Origin: Algibacter marinivivus
GTDB taxonomy: Bacteria > Bacteroidota > Bacteroidia > Flavobacteriales > Flavobacteriaceae
Length of the DNA stretch: 64,000 bases
Direction: 5' to 3'
NCBI RefSeq assembly: GCF_003143755.1
Contig: NZ_QFRI01000001.1
Span: 744,001-808,000 of the forward strand
Of the stretch, positions 1 to 8,159 are shown in pieces. Numbering within the stretch: the first letter of the stretch is position 1; each line of letters begins with the position of its first letter. The notes under the pieces were generated by a model. That model saw nothing but the letters and a program-made list of their open reading frames with translations. It had not been told where the DNA came from and made no database searches. Made by a program: the position numbers and the translations under genes.

Positions 1-338
1 AGGTATCCCTAAAAAATAGAAAATTTGAAAAAAATGATAAGAATACAGAGTATAACGAAACTGATAATATTCTTTCAATGATAGTTAAACTTCAAAATAA
101 TGTCAATAAAGGAGCAAGATTAAAAATCACCTATTTCAAAAAATTTTCGTGCTCTAAATCCAACAAACCAGGTTTTATATGTGACTATGCTATTGACAGA
201 AAAGTATCAGGTGGCATATTAGAAAATGATTTTTATAAGACATTATTGAATAATTCAGAAGATAATGACTATGCGGATATAGAAACTTCTAGATTTTCAA
301 AAGTTGGAGATATATGGAAGTTGGTTGAAAAATTATGA
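1..338 (+). CDS. Hypothetical protein, 5' end outside window
   Basis: The frame is open from the left edge: codons upstream of the first internal ATG (base 78) contain no stop, so this is the C-terminal 111 residues or so of a longer protein rather than an 86-residue one. The visible part is rich in Lys and Asn and mixes polar beta-like segments with no membrane helix. It has two cysteines near CSKSNKPGFIC and ends in DIWKLVEKL. No family is recognised. It converges with the next gene, whose stop lies about 40 bases away, with no obvious hairpin between them. Confidence 0.6.
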   Translation, partial: VSLKNRKFEKNDKNTEYNETDNILSMIVKLQNNVNKGARLKITYFKKFSCSKSNKPGFICDYAIDRKVSGGILENDFYKTLLNNSEDNDYADIETSRFSKVGDIWKLVEKL

Positions 339-377
339 GAGCATATTTTTATATAATCAAAAATTTAATTCTTTTAA

Positions 378-647
378 TCAATCCACCAAATCCTCTTCAA
401 AATACCACCACAAACTAGAATCTATAGACTGTTTCATTTTATTAATATCTGCATCATCCTTTAGAAACACGGTTATATTTTCTTTAACTCGGTTCTGACC
501 TATACTTTCCCTAATCTCTATCTCTTCAATTTCATTAAAGTGCTCCAAATGCTTTTTAATCCTGGCATCTAACGACTCATCACTTAAAAAAATCTTAATA
601 GTTGGTTGCGTTGGGGAGTTTCTAATTTCAGATCTAAATGGTAGCAT
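378..647 (-). CDS. Hypothetical small acidic protein, 89 aa
   Basis: ATG-started frame with ordinary flavobacterial codon use. The protein has no signal peptide or membrane helix. The middle is strongly charged (HFNEIEEIEIRESIGQNRVKEN) and it ends FEEDLVD. The alternation of beta-like and helical stretches (TIKIFLSDESLDARIKKHL, then ITVFLKDDADINKMKQSI) suggests a small alpha/beta fold of ferredoxin-like size, but I do not recognise a family. It is divergent from the DUF1569 gene, and the roughly 95-base AT-rich gap must hold both promoters. Confidence 0.6.
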   Translation of the reverse strand: MLPFRSEIRNSPTQPTIKIFLSDESLDARIKKHLEHFNEIEEIEIRESIGQNRVKENITVFLKDDADINKMKQSIDSSLWWYFEEDLVD

Positions 648-743
648 AATTAATCAATTTTAAGTAAAACAAAACATTAATTACAAAACGTAACAGCTTA
701 AAGTTAAGAATTTAATTAATATCTTTTAAAATAATTTTAAAAA

Positions 744-1217
744 ATGGAACATCACCGTATAGAAATCCTGAACAATCTTTTATCTCAAATAGAAGAAAAT
801 ATACCTAATAAGGCACTTAAAAATGATGCCATCTCAAAAGCTACAATTGGTTGGCAGTTAGATCATAGTTTAAAAGTAATAAATAGTGTTGTAAAAACAA
901 TGCAAACTTCAAACCCATCAAGTTATAAAAATAACTTCAAGTTTTTAGGACATATATTTTTAGGGCTTGGTTATTTCCCAAGAGGAAAAGCTAGAGCTCC
1001 AAAATATGTAAAACCTCCAGAAAATATTATAAGAGAAGATTTAGTAAAACAACTTAACGAGGCAAAAAATAATATAAAAATTATTGAAAGCTTAGATCAA
1101 AACGCTTATTTCAAACATCCGCTTTTTGGTAATATTAATAAATCTAGGGTAATCAAGTTTTTAAAAACGCATACCCATCATCATTTAAAAATAGTGAATG
1201 ATATTTTGAAGCAATAA
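744..1217 (+). CDS. DUF1569 / DinB-like protein
   Basis: A 157-residue cytoplasmic protein with the features of the DUF1569 branch of the DinB/YfiT four-helix superfamily. An early helix carries GWQLDHSLKVINSV (first candidate metal His), the middle has a KPPENI turn, and the last helix carries the His cluster KTHTHHHLKIVNDIL. In this superfamily three His residues bind a divalent metal. The biochemical role of DUF1569 is unknown. It is a single gene, closed by a bidirectional hairpin just after the stop codon that it shares with the convergent rplU-rpmA operon. Confidence 0.75.
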   Translation: MEHHRIEILNNLLSQIEENIPNKALKNDAISKATIGWQLDHSLKVINSVVKTMQTSNPSSYKNNFKFLGHIFLGLGYFPRGKARAPKYVKPPENIIREDLVKQLNEAKNNIKIIESLDQNAYFKHPLFGNINKSRVIKFLKTHTHHHLKIVNDILKQ

Positions 1218-1220
1218 AAA

Positions 1221-1246
1221 AACCCTTTCTGTTTCCAGAAAGGGTT
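1221..1246. terminator. Bidirectional terminator between DUF1569 gene and rpmA
   Basis: Perfect 11-bp stem AACCCTTTCTG / CAGAAAGGGTT with a 4-base loop (TTTC). It is followed by T-rich sequence on the plus strand and by a run of six T on the minus strand, so it can stop transcription from both sides. Confidence 0.85.
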
Positions 1247-1270
1247 TTAAAATTTTAAGAAAATTATTTC

Positions 1271-1531
1271 TTAAGCCTCAAAAGGCTCAATAGAAACGTA
1301 AGATCTGTTATCTTTTTTCTTAGTAAATTTCACAAGACCATCAACTTTAGCGTGTAAAGTATGATCTTTTCCTTGGTATACGTTTTCACCTGGGTGATGT
1401 GTATTACCACGTTGTCTTAATATAATGTTTCCAGCAATAGCAGCTTGTCCACCAAAAATCTTAACACCTAAGCGTTTCGATTCTGATTCTCTACCATTCT
1501 TAGAACTACCTACTCCTTTTTTATGAGCCAT
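1271..1531 (-). CDS. rpmA: 50S ribosomal protein bL27
   Basis: An 86-residue protein with the hallmark N-terminus [16 protein letters not shown], the motif [18 protein letters not shown] and a basic C-terminal half, all typical of bL27. Its N-terminal arm reaches the peptidyl-transferase centre of the large subunit. The start is fixed by the family N-terminus. It lies 40 bases downstream of rplU on the same strand, the usual rplU-rpmA order, and is followed by the bidirectional hairpin. It has no N-terminal pro-extension of the kind seen in Firmicutes. Confidence 0.98.
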   Translation of the reverse strand: MAHKKGVGSSKNGRESESKRLGVKIFGGQAAIAGNIILRQRGNTHHPGENVYQGKDHTLHAKVDGLVKFTKKKDNRSYVSIEPFEA

Positions 1532-1571
1532 TGTCTTAAGTTTTTATATTGTTAAACTTAGCGGTTAGCAA

Positions 1572-2252
1572 TTAAGCTTTCCCACCATCTAATTCGTCTT
1601 GCCATTTTTTAAGCTCATCCCACTTACCATCAGCAGCTAATTTAGCTTGTGCTGGCCAAGTATCAGTAACGTGATTTCCACGAACACCTGCGATGATTTC
1701 AGATATTGCAGCTGGTTTAGCTTTAGCTAAATCTGCGAAAGTTGCGATTCCTGCTTCTACTAAAGTTGATGCTATTTTTGGTCCAATACCTTCGATTTTC
1801 TTTAAATCATCAGCTTTTCCTGTTGCTTTTTTAGCAGCTGGTTTAGCTTCGGCTTTTGGTGCAGCAGCTTTTGCTTTTGGTTCTGCTTTTTTAGTTTCCT
1901 TCTTTGGAGCTGCTTTTTCAGCCTTAGCTGGTTTTGCTCCTTTTGCTACAATGCTCTCAATTACAATTTCAGTTAAAGATTGTCTGTGTCCATTCTTAAC
2001 ACGGTAACCTTTACGTCTTTTCTTCTTGAAAACTATAACTTTATCACCTTTAAGGTGCTTTAAGACTTTTGCACTTACTTGTGCTCCGCCTATAGCTGGG
2101 GCGCCTACAGTTACTTTGTCACCATCACCTAAAAGAAGTACATTATCGAAAGAAACTTTCTTACCTTCTTCAGTTTGTAAACGGTTAACAAAAACTTTTT
2201 GGTCTTTTTCAACTTTAAATTGATGCCCTGCTATCTCTACAATTGCGTACAT
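1572..2252 (-). CDS. rplU: 50S ribosomal protein bL21 with HhH tail
   Basis: Residues 1 to about 103 are a complete bL21 (MYAIVEIAGHQFKVEKDQ start, KKKRRKGYRVKNGHRQ near 76-91), a protein that binds 23S rRNA. Ordinary bL21 ends here. This one continues with an Ala/Lys/Pro linker (about 104-146) and then a helix-hairpin-helix-like domain (LKKIEGIGPKIASTLVEAG, about 150-168, to the end) of the type that binds nucleic acid in many proteins. Total length is 226 aa against about 103 for the standard form. Long bL21 forms occur in Flavobacteriia, so this is a lineage extension and not an assembly fusion. It is the first gene of rplU-rpmA, with a strong upstream promoter. Confidence 0.96.
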   Translation of the reverse strand: MYAIVEIAGHQFKVEKDQKVFVNRLQTEEGKKVSFDNVLLLGDGDKVTVGAPAIGGAQVSAKVLKHLKGDKVIVFKKKRRKGYRVKNGHRQSLTEIVIESIVAKGAKPAKAEKAAPKKETKKAEPKAKAAAPKAEAKPAAKKATGKADDLKKIEGIGPKIASTLVEAGIATFADLAKAKPAAISEIIAGVRGNHVTDTWPAQAKLAADGKWDELKKWQDELDGGKA

Positions 2253-2289
2253 AGCGTAACGTTTTTATTAATTAATTTGTTTAAAATTA

Positions 2290-2309
2290 CCTTGCCAATT
2301 TTGGTAAGG
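2290..2309 (-). promoter_or_regulatory. Imperfect palindrome in the rplU 5' leader
   Basis: The 20-base near-palindrome CCTTGCCAATTTTGGTAAGG lies between the -7 box and the rplU start, inside the transcribed leader. It could form a short hairpin. Many ribosomal operons carry leader structures for autoregulation. That role is an inference here, since no tertiary or covarying element can be judged from one sequence. Confidence 0.35.
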
Positions 2310-2315
2310 CGGGTG

Positions 2316-2346
2316 CAAATATACTGCTAATTAATTAATTTACAAA
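2316..2346 (-). promoter_or_regulatory. Promoter of rplU-rpmA
   Basis: On the minus strand: TTTG, 19 bases, then TATATTTG. This is a textbook Bacteroidota primary-sigma promoter (-33 TTTG/TTG, -7 TAnnTTTG) about 65 bases upstream of the start codon. Confidence 0.85.
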
Positions 2347-2350
2347 CGTT

Positions 2351-2803
2351 TTATTTGTTTTGAGTAAGATTATTACTCTTTTTAAAAAGTTGCATTACCG
2401 TAAGTGATGAGACAACTGCTGTAGCAAGCCCCATTACTGAAACTACAAAGATTACCATACCAATATCAGCATTAAAACCGCCTTTCATTTTTTGCAGTAA
2501 TTCTGGTAAAAATTCAGCATTTATTTCCGTAGCATAAAATAAAAAGAAAATAGTGAATAGCATGGTTGCTACAAAACCTGTTATTATTCCTGTTTTAAAA
2601 CCTTCACCATAAGAAAAGCTATCAGGATTCTCAAATTTCCTTAAACGAATAGCTTCATAAATTCCAAAACCTGTTATTAGTGCATTTACAAAACTAAATG
2701 CAGGATTTGTATGCTTATCCACCAATGATAATACTAGAAAATAGGCTATTAATACGGCGCTGGTTACTATTCCAAAACGAATGGGAAGTGATAAATTTTT
2801 CAT
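2351..2803 (-). CDS. DUF4199 membrane protein
   Basis: A 150-residue inner-membrane protein with four predicted helices: about 10-28, 33-50, 71-92 (GIITGFVATMLFTIFFLFYA) and 115-135. The conserved loop SYGEGFKTGII between helices 2 and 3 is the usual DUF4199 signature. The family is common in Bacteroidota and has no established function. It is a single gene between the rplU promoter and the DMT transporter. Confidence 0.8.
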   Translation of the reverse strand: MKNLSLPIRFGIVTSAVLIAYFLVLSLVDKHTNPAFSFVNALITGFGIYEAIRLRKFENPDSFSYGEGFKTGIITGFVATMLFTIFFLFYATEINAEFLPELLQKMKGGFNADIGMVIFVVSVMGLATAVVSSLTVMQLFKKSNNLTQNK

Positions 2804-2907
2804 ATTTGGTTAGGATTAATTCACTTAAATTTCGTGAAAATTCCTGAATAAAAATAATTTTACAATGAAAAATTGTGTTTTAACCTACTGAATTTCAATA
2901 CTATTAA

Positions 2908-3792
2908 TTAAACTTCAGTTTTCTTTTTATGAGATAAATAAACGCCAAGTAAAATAATTATACTCGCTACACCTTGTAACCAACTAAACGTTTCACCATC
3001 TAAAAATCCCCACATTAAAGCCACTATAGGCATCAAATAAGTAACTGATGATGCGAAAACTGGAGTAGAAATATGCACCAACTTATTAAATAAAATTTTA
3101 GCTAGTGCTGTTCCAAAAAACGATAAAATAGTAATGTAAACCATGGCCATTTTAAAATCTGGTTTACTAAAAGTTTCTTCAGAAAAGAAATCTGTAAAAA
3201 GCAAAACTATAATAGCTGGAATAAAAATACCTACAAAATTACCCGTAGCAATGGTTAACGGTTTTACATGTTGTAAATACTTTTTTATAATATTTACGTT
3301 GGTAGCGTACATTAACGTTGATAGGATCACGAAAACAGCATACCAATAATTTTGATTTGGGTTTAAATCTGCGCCTTTTAAAATTAGCATTGCTGTACCT
3401 ACAAATCCAATAATAACACCTACTATTTGTCTCTTGGTTGATGCTATTTTAAAAACAGCAAAGCCTAACAAAATAGCATTTAAAGGCACTAATGAATTTA
3501 ATACTGAAACCACAGCACTATCAATTTCAGTTTCTGCAATAGCAAAGAAAAATGATGGTATAAACGATCCAAGAACTCCAGATATGATAAGCCATTTCCA
3601 ATCAGTAGATTTTATGGTTTTAATAGTTTTAAAACCCATAGCAAACAAAAAGAGTCCAGTTATAACAACCCTTAAAGCTCCTAATTGATATGGTGTTAAT
3701 CCTAAAAGCGCCTTCTTAATTAAAATGAAGGAGCTCCCCCAAATTAACGACAGAACAAAAAGATAGAACCATTTAGAATTTACGCCACCCAT
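2908..3792 (-). CDS. DMT-superfamily (EamA) transporter
   Basis: A 294-residue protein with ten predicted transmembrane helices arranged as two EamA repeats, the drug/metabolite transporter architecture. It starts with WFYLFVLSLIWGSSFILIKKAL and ends with a short basic cytoplasmic tail (SHKKKTEV). Substrates in this family range from amino acids to nucleotide sugars and cannot be assigned from sequence. I placed the start at the ATG giving MGGVNSKWFY. The codon immediately before it is TTG and could add one residue. It is divergent from the HMA lipoprotein gene. Confidence 0.85.
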   Translation of the reverse strand: MGGVNSKWFYLFVLSLIWGSSFILIKKALLGLTPYQLGALRVVITGLFLFAMGFKTIKTIKSTDWKWLIISGVLGSFIPSFFFAIAETEIDSAVVSVLNSLVPLNAILLGFAVFKIASTKRQIVGVIIGFVGTAMLILKGADLNPNQNYWYAVFVILSTLMYATNVNIIKKYLQHVKPLTIATGNFVGIFIPAIIVLLFTDFFSEETFSKPDFKMAMVYITILSFFGTALAKILFNKLVHISTPVFASSVTYLMPIVALMWGFLDGETFSWLQGVASIIILLGVYLSHKKKTEV

Positions 3793-3850
3793 CAAATGAA
3801 TTTAGAAACACAAAATTCAGCTTTTTAACACAATAAACCGCATTATTTGT

Positions 3851-3858
3851 TAGTTTTG
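3851..3858 (+). promoter_or_regulatory. -7 box for the HMA lipoprotein gene
   Basis: TAGTTTTG matches TAnnTTTG and sits 28 bases upstream of the start codon. No clear -33 TTG is visible at the usual distance. Confidence 0.5.
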
Positions 3859-3886
3859 TGGTAGAAACTTTTTAAAGATTATTTAA

Positions 3887-4438
3887 ATGAAAACAATAAA
3901 ACATATTTTACTAATTACACTCATTACAACTTTTGCTTTTAGTTGTAAGAACGAGAAAAACCCAGAAGTAAAAACGGTTGAAGTTGAAACCGAAGTTGCT
4001 AAAGAAATAGATCCAAACGCAACTTTTGCTAAAGCAGAATTTACTATTGACGGTATGACATGCCAAATAGGTTGTGCTGCTACTATTCAAAAGAAAATTT
4101 CAAAAATGGATGGTGTAAAATCTGCAACAGTAGATTTTGACAAGAAACTAGCAATGGTTGAATACAATGAAGCTAAAGTAACACCAACCACACTTGAGGA
4201 AGCTGTTGCTAAAGTTTCTGAAACTTACAAAGTAAGTGATATGAAAACAGTTGAAAATTTTTCAACTAAAAAAGCATGTTCAGCAGATTGTGAGAAAGCA
4301 TGTTGTGCAAACAAAGACAAAAAAACTTGCAAACCTGGATGCGAGAAAGCATGTTGTAAAGATGGTGCTAAAACTGATGAGAAAGTAGCTTGTAAAGCAG
4401 ACTGTAAAAAAGCATGTTGCGCTGCAAAAGAAGCATAA
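3887..4438 (+). CDS. HMA-domain lipoprotein with Cys-rich metal-binding tail
   Basis: A 183-residue predicted lipoprotein: signal peptide with lipobox ending in Cys20. An HMA-type domain follows (about 48-118) with the motif GMTCQIGCA, where the metal cysteines (C59, C63) are spaced C-x3-C instead of the usual C-x2-C. The last 55 residues hold three copies of a C-x3-C-x3-CC module (Cys 131/135/139/140, 148/152/156/157, 169/173/177/178) separated by Lys-rich spacers, giving 12 cysteines in all. HMA domains carry Cu(I) or similar soft metals, and the tail resembles a metallothionein in composition. Periplasmic or surface metal binding is inferred. It is a single gene with a strong 3' hairpin. 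Confidence 0.82.
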   Translation: MKTIKHILLITLITTFAFSCKNEKNPEVKTVEVETEVAKEIDPNATFAKAEFTIDGMTCQIGCAATIQKKISKMDGVKSATVDFDKKLAMVEYNEAKVTPTTLEEAVAKVSETYKVSDMKTVENFSTKKACSADCEKACCANKDKKTCKPGCEKACCKDGAKTDEKVACKADCKKACCAAKEA

Positions 4439-4464
4439 CTTTAAGTTTAAATAAATTACCAAAA

Positions 4465-4491
4465 AAGGCTTCTCATATGATGAGAAGCCTT
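4465..4491. terminator. Bidirectional terminator between HMA gene and gldD
   Basis: 12-bp perfect stem AAGGCTTCTCAT / ATGAGAAGCCTT with a 3-base loop, flanked by A6 and T4 runs. The gldD stop codon overlaps the T tract. Confidence 0.85.
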
Positions 4492-4492
4492 T

Positions 4493-5077
4493 TTATTTCC
4501 AAGTAATAGTTTCCATGATACGTTTTATATCCTTTTGCAAATAATTAGCAGCAGGCAGTATAGAATCATAATTAGGTTTAGCATGAAAATACAATGATCC
4601 TGTTAAAAAATGATTCAAACTATCAGTAACATAAAACTGGGCTGGAGATGCTACATTTCCTTTAACTTCTGATAGCATTCCGTAAACTTTTCTTTTAGAA
4701 TCCTCAAAAGGATAAGCAGGAATCTCGTCTGCTTTTTTAGTATGTTCTAACGTGAATTTTTGAGCATCTCTTAAAAACGCTTTGAAATTTTTTTCATCTT
4801 TTTCTATAGCCTTATAAGTTAAAAAGATAGTCCCTTTTAAAGCTGGATATTCTAAATTTATACCAAAACTTTTAGTGGGAGATTTCAATTCTTTTGAAAC
4901 GACTTTAGTTGCCAATAAATTTTTTTCAAAAGCAAATGGTAATTCTAAATTAGCATCAACATACTTAGCTCTTGGATATTCCAATCTCAATTCTGCTTTT
5001 GGCTTGGGTGTGTAATCTTCATTTCCACACGAAAAACAGAAAACAACTAGCAATAAAAGAAATAGATATTTCATCAT
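4493..5077 (-). CDS. gldD: Gliding motility lipoprotein GldD
   Basis: A 194-residue predicted lipoprotein (signal MMKYLFLLLLVVFCFSC, lipid Cys at 17) with the GldD signature directly after the anchor, YTPKPKAELRLEYPRAKY. GldD is required for gliding in Flavobacterium johnsoniae, although its biochemical role is not settled. The gene follows gldE with a TAATG overlap (gldE stop and gldD start share bases), so the two are probably translationally coupled. The gldE-gldD order downstream of ssb is conserved in flavobacteria. A second ATG directly after the first is an equally good start. Confidence 0.95.
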   Translation of the reverse strand: MMKYLFLLLLVVFCFSCGNEDYTPKPKAELRLEYPRAKYVDANLELPFAFEKNLLATKVVSKELKSPTKSFGINLEYPALKGTIFLTYKAIEKDEKNFKAFLRDAQKFTLEHTKKADEIPAYPFEDSKRKVYGMLSEVKGNVASPAQFYVTDSLNHFLTGSLYFHAKPNYDSILPAANYLQKDIKRIMETITWK

Positions 5078-6381
5078 TATTTTATAGTGAATTTTACAAG
5101 CTTGATACGTTTCTTATCCATAGCTTCAATAGTAAAAACGTAATTTTCAAAATTTATTTTACTATTAAGTTTCGGAAAACTACCAGAGATTTCTAAAACA
5201 AAACCAGCTATAGTTTCAGCTTCACCTTTATTTTCTTCAAAAATAGTGTCATCTTCAAGCCTAATAATTTTATAAAAGTCTTTCAATGCTGTTTTACCTT
5301 CAAACACATAATTATTATCATCAAGCTTAGAATATGTTAAATCTTCATCATCAAACTCATCACTAATATCACCTACAATTTCTTCAATAATATCTTCTAA
5401 AGAAATCAACCCCGAAGTACCACCATACTCATCAACAACAACAGCAAGATGCACTTTCTTTTCTTGAAATTCTGCCATTAAATCATCTAACTTTTTATTC
5501 TCAGGAACAAAAAATGGTTCTCGCAATAGAGTCGTCCAATCAAATTGTTTTCTATCAATATATGGCAGTAAATCTTTCACGTATAAAATCCCTTCAATAG
5601 TATCCATACTATCACGATAAACTGGGATTCTGGAATATCCGTTTTCAATAACTTGTGGCATAATTTCTAGATATTTCTGCTCAATATTCAATGCAAAAAT
5701 ATCTATCCTCGGACGCATCACTTGCTTAGTATCTGTATTTCCAAAAGACACAATACCTTGTAAAATTTTGTGTTCTTCTTTAGTGGTATCTTCCTCACTA
5801 GTAAGTTCTAGAGCTTGTGATAATTGATCGACACTAAGGTTAGATTTTTGTTTCCCTAACTTATTATGAATACCTATAGTTACACTACGCATTGGTAAAC
5901 TTATAGGTGATAAAACAACGTCTAAAACCTTAAGCGGATAAGCCATAAATGTGGCGAACTTTAAATTGTTTCTACTGGCATAAATTTTAGGAAGAATTTC
6001 GCCAAAAAGCAGAATCAGAAACGTAACTACAACCACTTCAACTAAAAATTTAATTTTTGGGCTGTCTATGTTACCAAACATAAAGTCTCCTAAAAAGGCA
6101 AACAAAATAACTATAGCAATATTGATAAAATTATTAGCTACTAAAATAGTGGCAAGTAGTTTTTTAGGGCGCTCTAAAAGTTGTTCTAAAACTTCAATGC
6201 GCTTCGATTTTTGTTCTAAACCATCTTCAAGATCACCTCTATTTAATGAAAATAAAGCCACTTCAGCTCCAGAAATAAGTGCAGAACAAACCAAAAGCAC
6301 AAAAAGCAATGCAAAACTTAAAACAACCGAAACATCAGTTGCTCCAATTAAAAGTATAAAACTCGCGGGATCAGGATCCAA
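5077..6381 (-). CDS. gldE: Gliding motility-associated protein GldE (DUF21/CBS/CorC)
   Basis: A 434-residue protein with a DUF21/CNNM-like N-terminus (four hydrophobic segments, with SALISGAEVALFSLNRGD in the first third), paired CBS domains (about 200-325) and a C-terminal CorC_HlyC domain. This is the GldE architecture and is related to magnesium/cobalt efflux proteins. The start must be TTG: it encodes the first residue of MDPDPASFILL, an in-frame TAA stands immediately before it, and the next ATG would remove the first membrane helices. It lies in the operon ssb-gldE-gldD. Confidence 0.93.
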   Translation of the reverse strand: MDPDPASFILLIGATDVSVVLSFALLFVLLVCSALISGAEVALFSLNRGDLEDGLEQKSKRIEVLEQLLERPKKLLATILVANNFINIAIVILFAFLGDFMFGNIDSPKIKFLVEVVVVTFLILLFGEILPKIYASRNNLKFATFMAYPLKVLDVVLSPISLPMRSVTIGIHNKLGKQKSNLSVDQLSQALELTSEEDTTKEEHKILQGIVSFGNTDTKQVMRPRIDIFALNIEQKYLEIMPQVIENGYSRIPVYRDSMDTIEGILYVKDLLPYIDRKQFDWTTLLREPFFVPENKKLDDLMAEFQEKKVHLAVVVDEYGGTSGLISLEDIIEEIVGDISDEFDDEDLTYSKLDDNNYVFEGKTALKDFYKIIRLEDDTIFEENKGEAETIAGFVLEISGSFPKLNSKINFENYVFTIEAMDKKRIKLVKFTIK

Positions 6382-6434
6382 TTACAACTGGTTTAGTTAA
6401 ACATAGAATTCTCGAAAAGTTATCGAGCATATTA

Positions 6435-6887
6435 TTAAAATGGAAGATCATCATTGTCTTCTGCAATAGGTTGACTACTTGGTTGTGGATTTTCAGCAGG
6501 CTTTTGAGCTGCCGGTGATTCAGCATTTGATGCATTATTAGCACTTTCTTTTTTAGTTGAAAGGAAGGTAAAATCATTACATTGAATTTCAGTTGAATAC
6601 CTATCATTCCCCTTATCATCTGTCCATTTTCTGGTTTTCAATCTGCCTTCAATATATACTTTATCGCCTTTGCTTAAATATTTTTCGCAAATTTCAGCAC
6701 CTTTATTTCTAACTACTATATTATGCCATTCGGTATTTGTAATACGCTCATTAGTTTGCTTACTTGTATAAGTTTCACTGGTAGCTATTGGAAACCTACC
6801 AATACAGCCACCACCTTCAAAATAATGCATTTTAACATCATCACCTAAATTCCCTATAAGCATTACTTTATTTAACGATCCTGACAT
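6435..6887 (-). CDS. ssb: Single-stranded DNA-binding protein
   Basis: A 150-residue protein: an OB-fold domain (about 1-108, MSGSLNKVMLIGNLGDDVKM start, EWHNIVVRNKGAEICEKYLSKGDKVYIEG core), a short disordered Asn/Ser/Pro/Gln linker and the acidic tip DNDDLPF that docks SSB partners such as RecQ and PriA. It protects ssDNA in replication and repair. It is the first gene before gldE-gldD, 53 bases apart, and is separated from mutY by a gap carrying a -7 box. Confidence 0.97.
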   Translation of the reverse strand: MSGSLNKVMLIGNLGDDVKMHYFEGGGCIGRFPIATSETYTSKQTNERITNTEWHNIVVRNKGAEICEKYLSKGDKVYIEGRLKTRKWTDDKGNDRYSTEIQCNDFTFLSTKKESANNASNAESPAAQKPAENPQPSSQPIAEDNDDLPF

Positions 6888-6910
6888 AATTTTTGTTTTT
6901 TAAGAAGAAG

Positions 6911-6918
6911 CAAAAGTA
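6911..6918 (-). promoter_or_regulatory. -7 box upstream of ssb
   Basis: TACTTTTG on the minus strand matches TAnnTTTG, 23 bases upstream of the ssb start. It suggests ssb-gldE-gldD can be transcribed independently of mutY. Confidence 0.6.
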
Positions 6919-6978
6919 AAGAATTGCTTCGCATTTTTTTAAAATTAATAAAAAAATATGAGTGTTGGCATTAAACCA

Positions 6979-8019
6979 CTAGAAATTAAACGATTCAATA
7001 AAATTTCCTATCAAAATAGGAACTGCAAAATCTCTTATTTTTTCAACCGAAACACCTTCTATTGGAAGTCTATTTGTATTAATAACCCAAAACTTGGTAT
7101 ACAAATGTTGGTGTGATAATTTGTGTACAATGTCTTCCTTATTATATAGTACCAACTCAAAATTTAAATCTTTCAATAAACTGTAATTATCAGCTTCTTC
7201 TTTAAAAGATTTATAAGTCATACTTTTACTAGTTTCAATCAAAGGAAACTGATACAAGTTTTGCCAAATACCCTTACGCTCTCTTTTTTCTAAAATTGTT
7301 TTTCCATCTTCAGAAATAAAAACTAAAAAATTGAAATACTTCTTTTTCGCTTTCGCGGATTTAATTTTTACTGGTAATTCGGAAATTCGGTTTTTATTAA
7401 AAGCTATACAACCATCCTTAAAAGGACATATATTACAATACGGATTTTTGGGTTTGCATTGCGTAGCACCAAATTCCATAATAGCTTGATTAAATTCAGC
7501 AGGCTCTTTTTTATCAATCAATTCTTGAGCAAGCGATTTAAACTCTTTGGCGCCTTGTGATGAATTTATAGGTGTATCCATTCCAAAATAACGAGACAAT
7601 ACTCTATACACATTGCCATCAACAACAGCAGCAACCTCGTTAAAACAAATAGAGGCTATAGCACTAGCCGTATAATCTCCAACTCCTTTAAGTTTTAGTA
7701 AGTCTTTATAATTATCAGGAAACTTCCCTCCCAACGCACTAACAACATATTTTGCAGAGGCATGTAAGTTTCTTGCACGGGAATAATACCCAAGTCCTTG
7801 CCATAATTTAAGCACATCGCTTTCATCTGCATTAGCCAAATCAAAAACGGTAGGATAATTACTAACAAAAGCTTCATAATAAGGTAAACCTTGTTTTACT
7901 TGGGTTTGCTGTAAAATAATTTCCGAAAGCCAAATATAATATGGGTTTTTGGTTTCACGCCACGGCAAATTTCTCTTATTGTTTGAGTACCAATGTGTTA
8001 AGGTTTTTGAAAATATCAT
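6979..8019 (-). CDS. mutY: A/G-specific adenine glycosylase MutY
   Basis: A 346-residue protein. The glycosylase domain shows NKRNLPWRETKNPYYIWLSEIILQQTQV with the catalytic Glu, the HhH motif LKLKGVGDYTASAIASI, and Asp in AAVVDGNVYRVLSR. A [4Fe-4S] cluster loop follows (C-x6-C-x2-C-x5-C, in CKPKNPYCNICPFKDGC), and a C-terminal NUDIX-like domain reads 8-oxoG. It removes adenine mispaired with 8-oxoguanine. I chose the ATG giving MIFSKTLTHWYSNN. The longer frame would start at a TTG eight codons upstream with no family support. It is divergent from HU. Confidence 0.96.
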   Translation of the reverse strand: MIFSKTLTHWYSNNKRNLPWRETKNPYYIWLSEIILQQTQVKQGLPYYEAFVSNYPTVFDLANADESDVLKLWQGLGYYSRARNLHASAKYVVSALGGKFPDNYKDLLKLKGVGDYTASAIASICFNEVAAVVDGNVYRVLSRYFGMDTPINSSQGAKEFKSLAQELIDKKEPAEFNQAIMEFGATQCKPKNPYCNICPFKDGCIAFNKNRISELPVKIKSAKAKKKYFNFLVFISEDGKTILEKRERKGIWQNLYQFPLIETSKSMTYKSFKEEADNYSLLKDLNFELVLYNKEDIVHKLSHQHLYTKFWVINTNRLPIEGVSVEKIRDFAVPILIGNFIESFNF

Positions 8020-8082
8020 GAATTCATTTAATCGAGGAAACAAAAATAAACGTTTATAATATTAAATTTTAGTGAATTAGGT

Positions 8083-8114
8083 TTGAAATATTGAATATTA
8101 AATGCATATATTTG
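8083..8114 (+). promoter_or_regulatory. Promoter of the HU gene
   Basis: TTG (8083-8085), 21 bases, then TATATTTG (8107-8114), a near-consensus Bacteroidota promoter with the -7 box 45 bases upstream of the start codon. Confidence 0.75.
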
Positions 8115-8159
8115 CATCCCTTTTAGAATTTATAATAACATAAAAAATAATATATTAAA

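Noticed and set aside
1693-2223. Open frames on the plus strand opposite rplU
   Set aside because: They are products of the repetitive Ala/Lys codons of the bL21 linker and the ribosomal reading frame. They have no promoter or homologous start.
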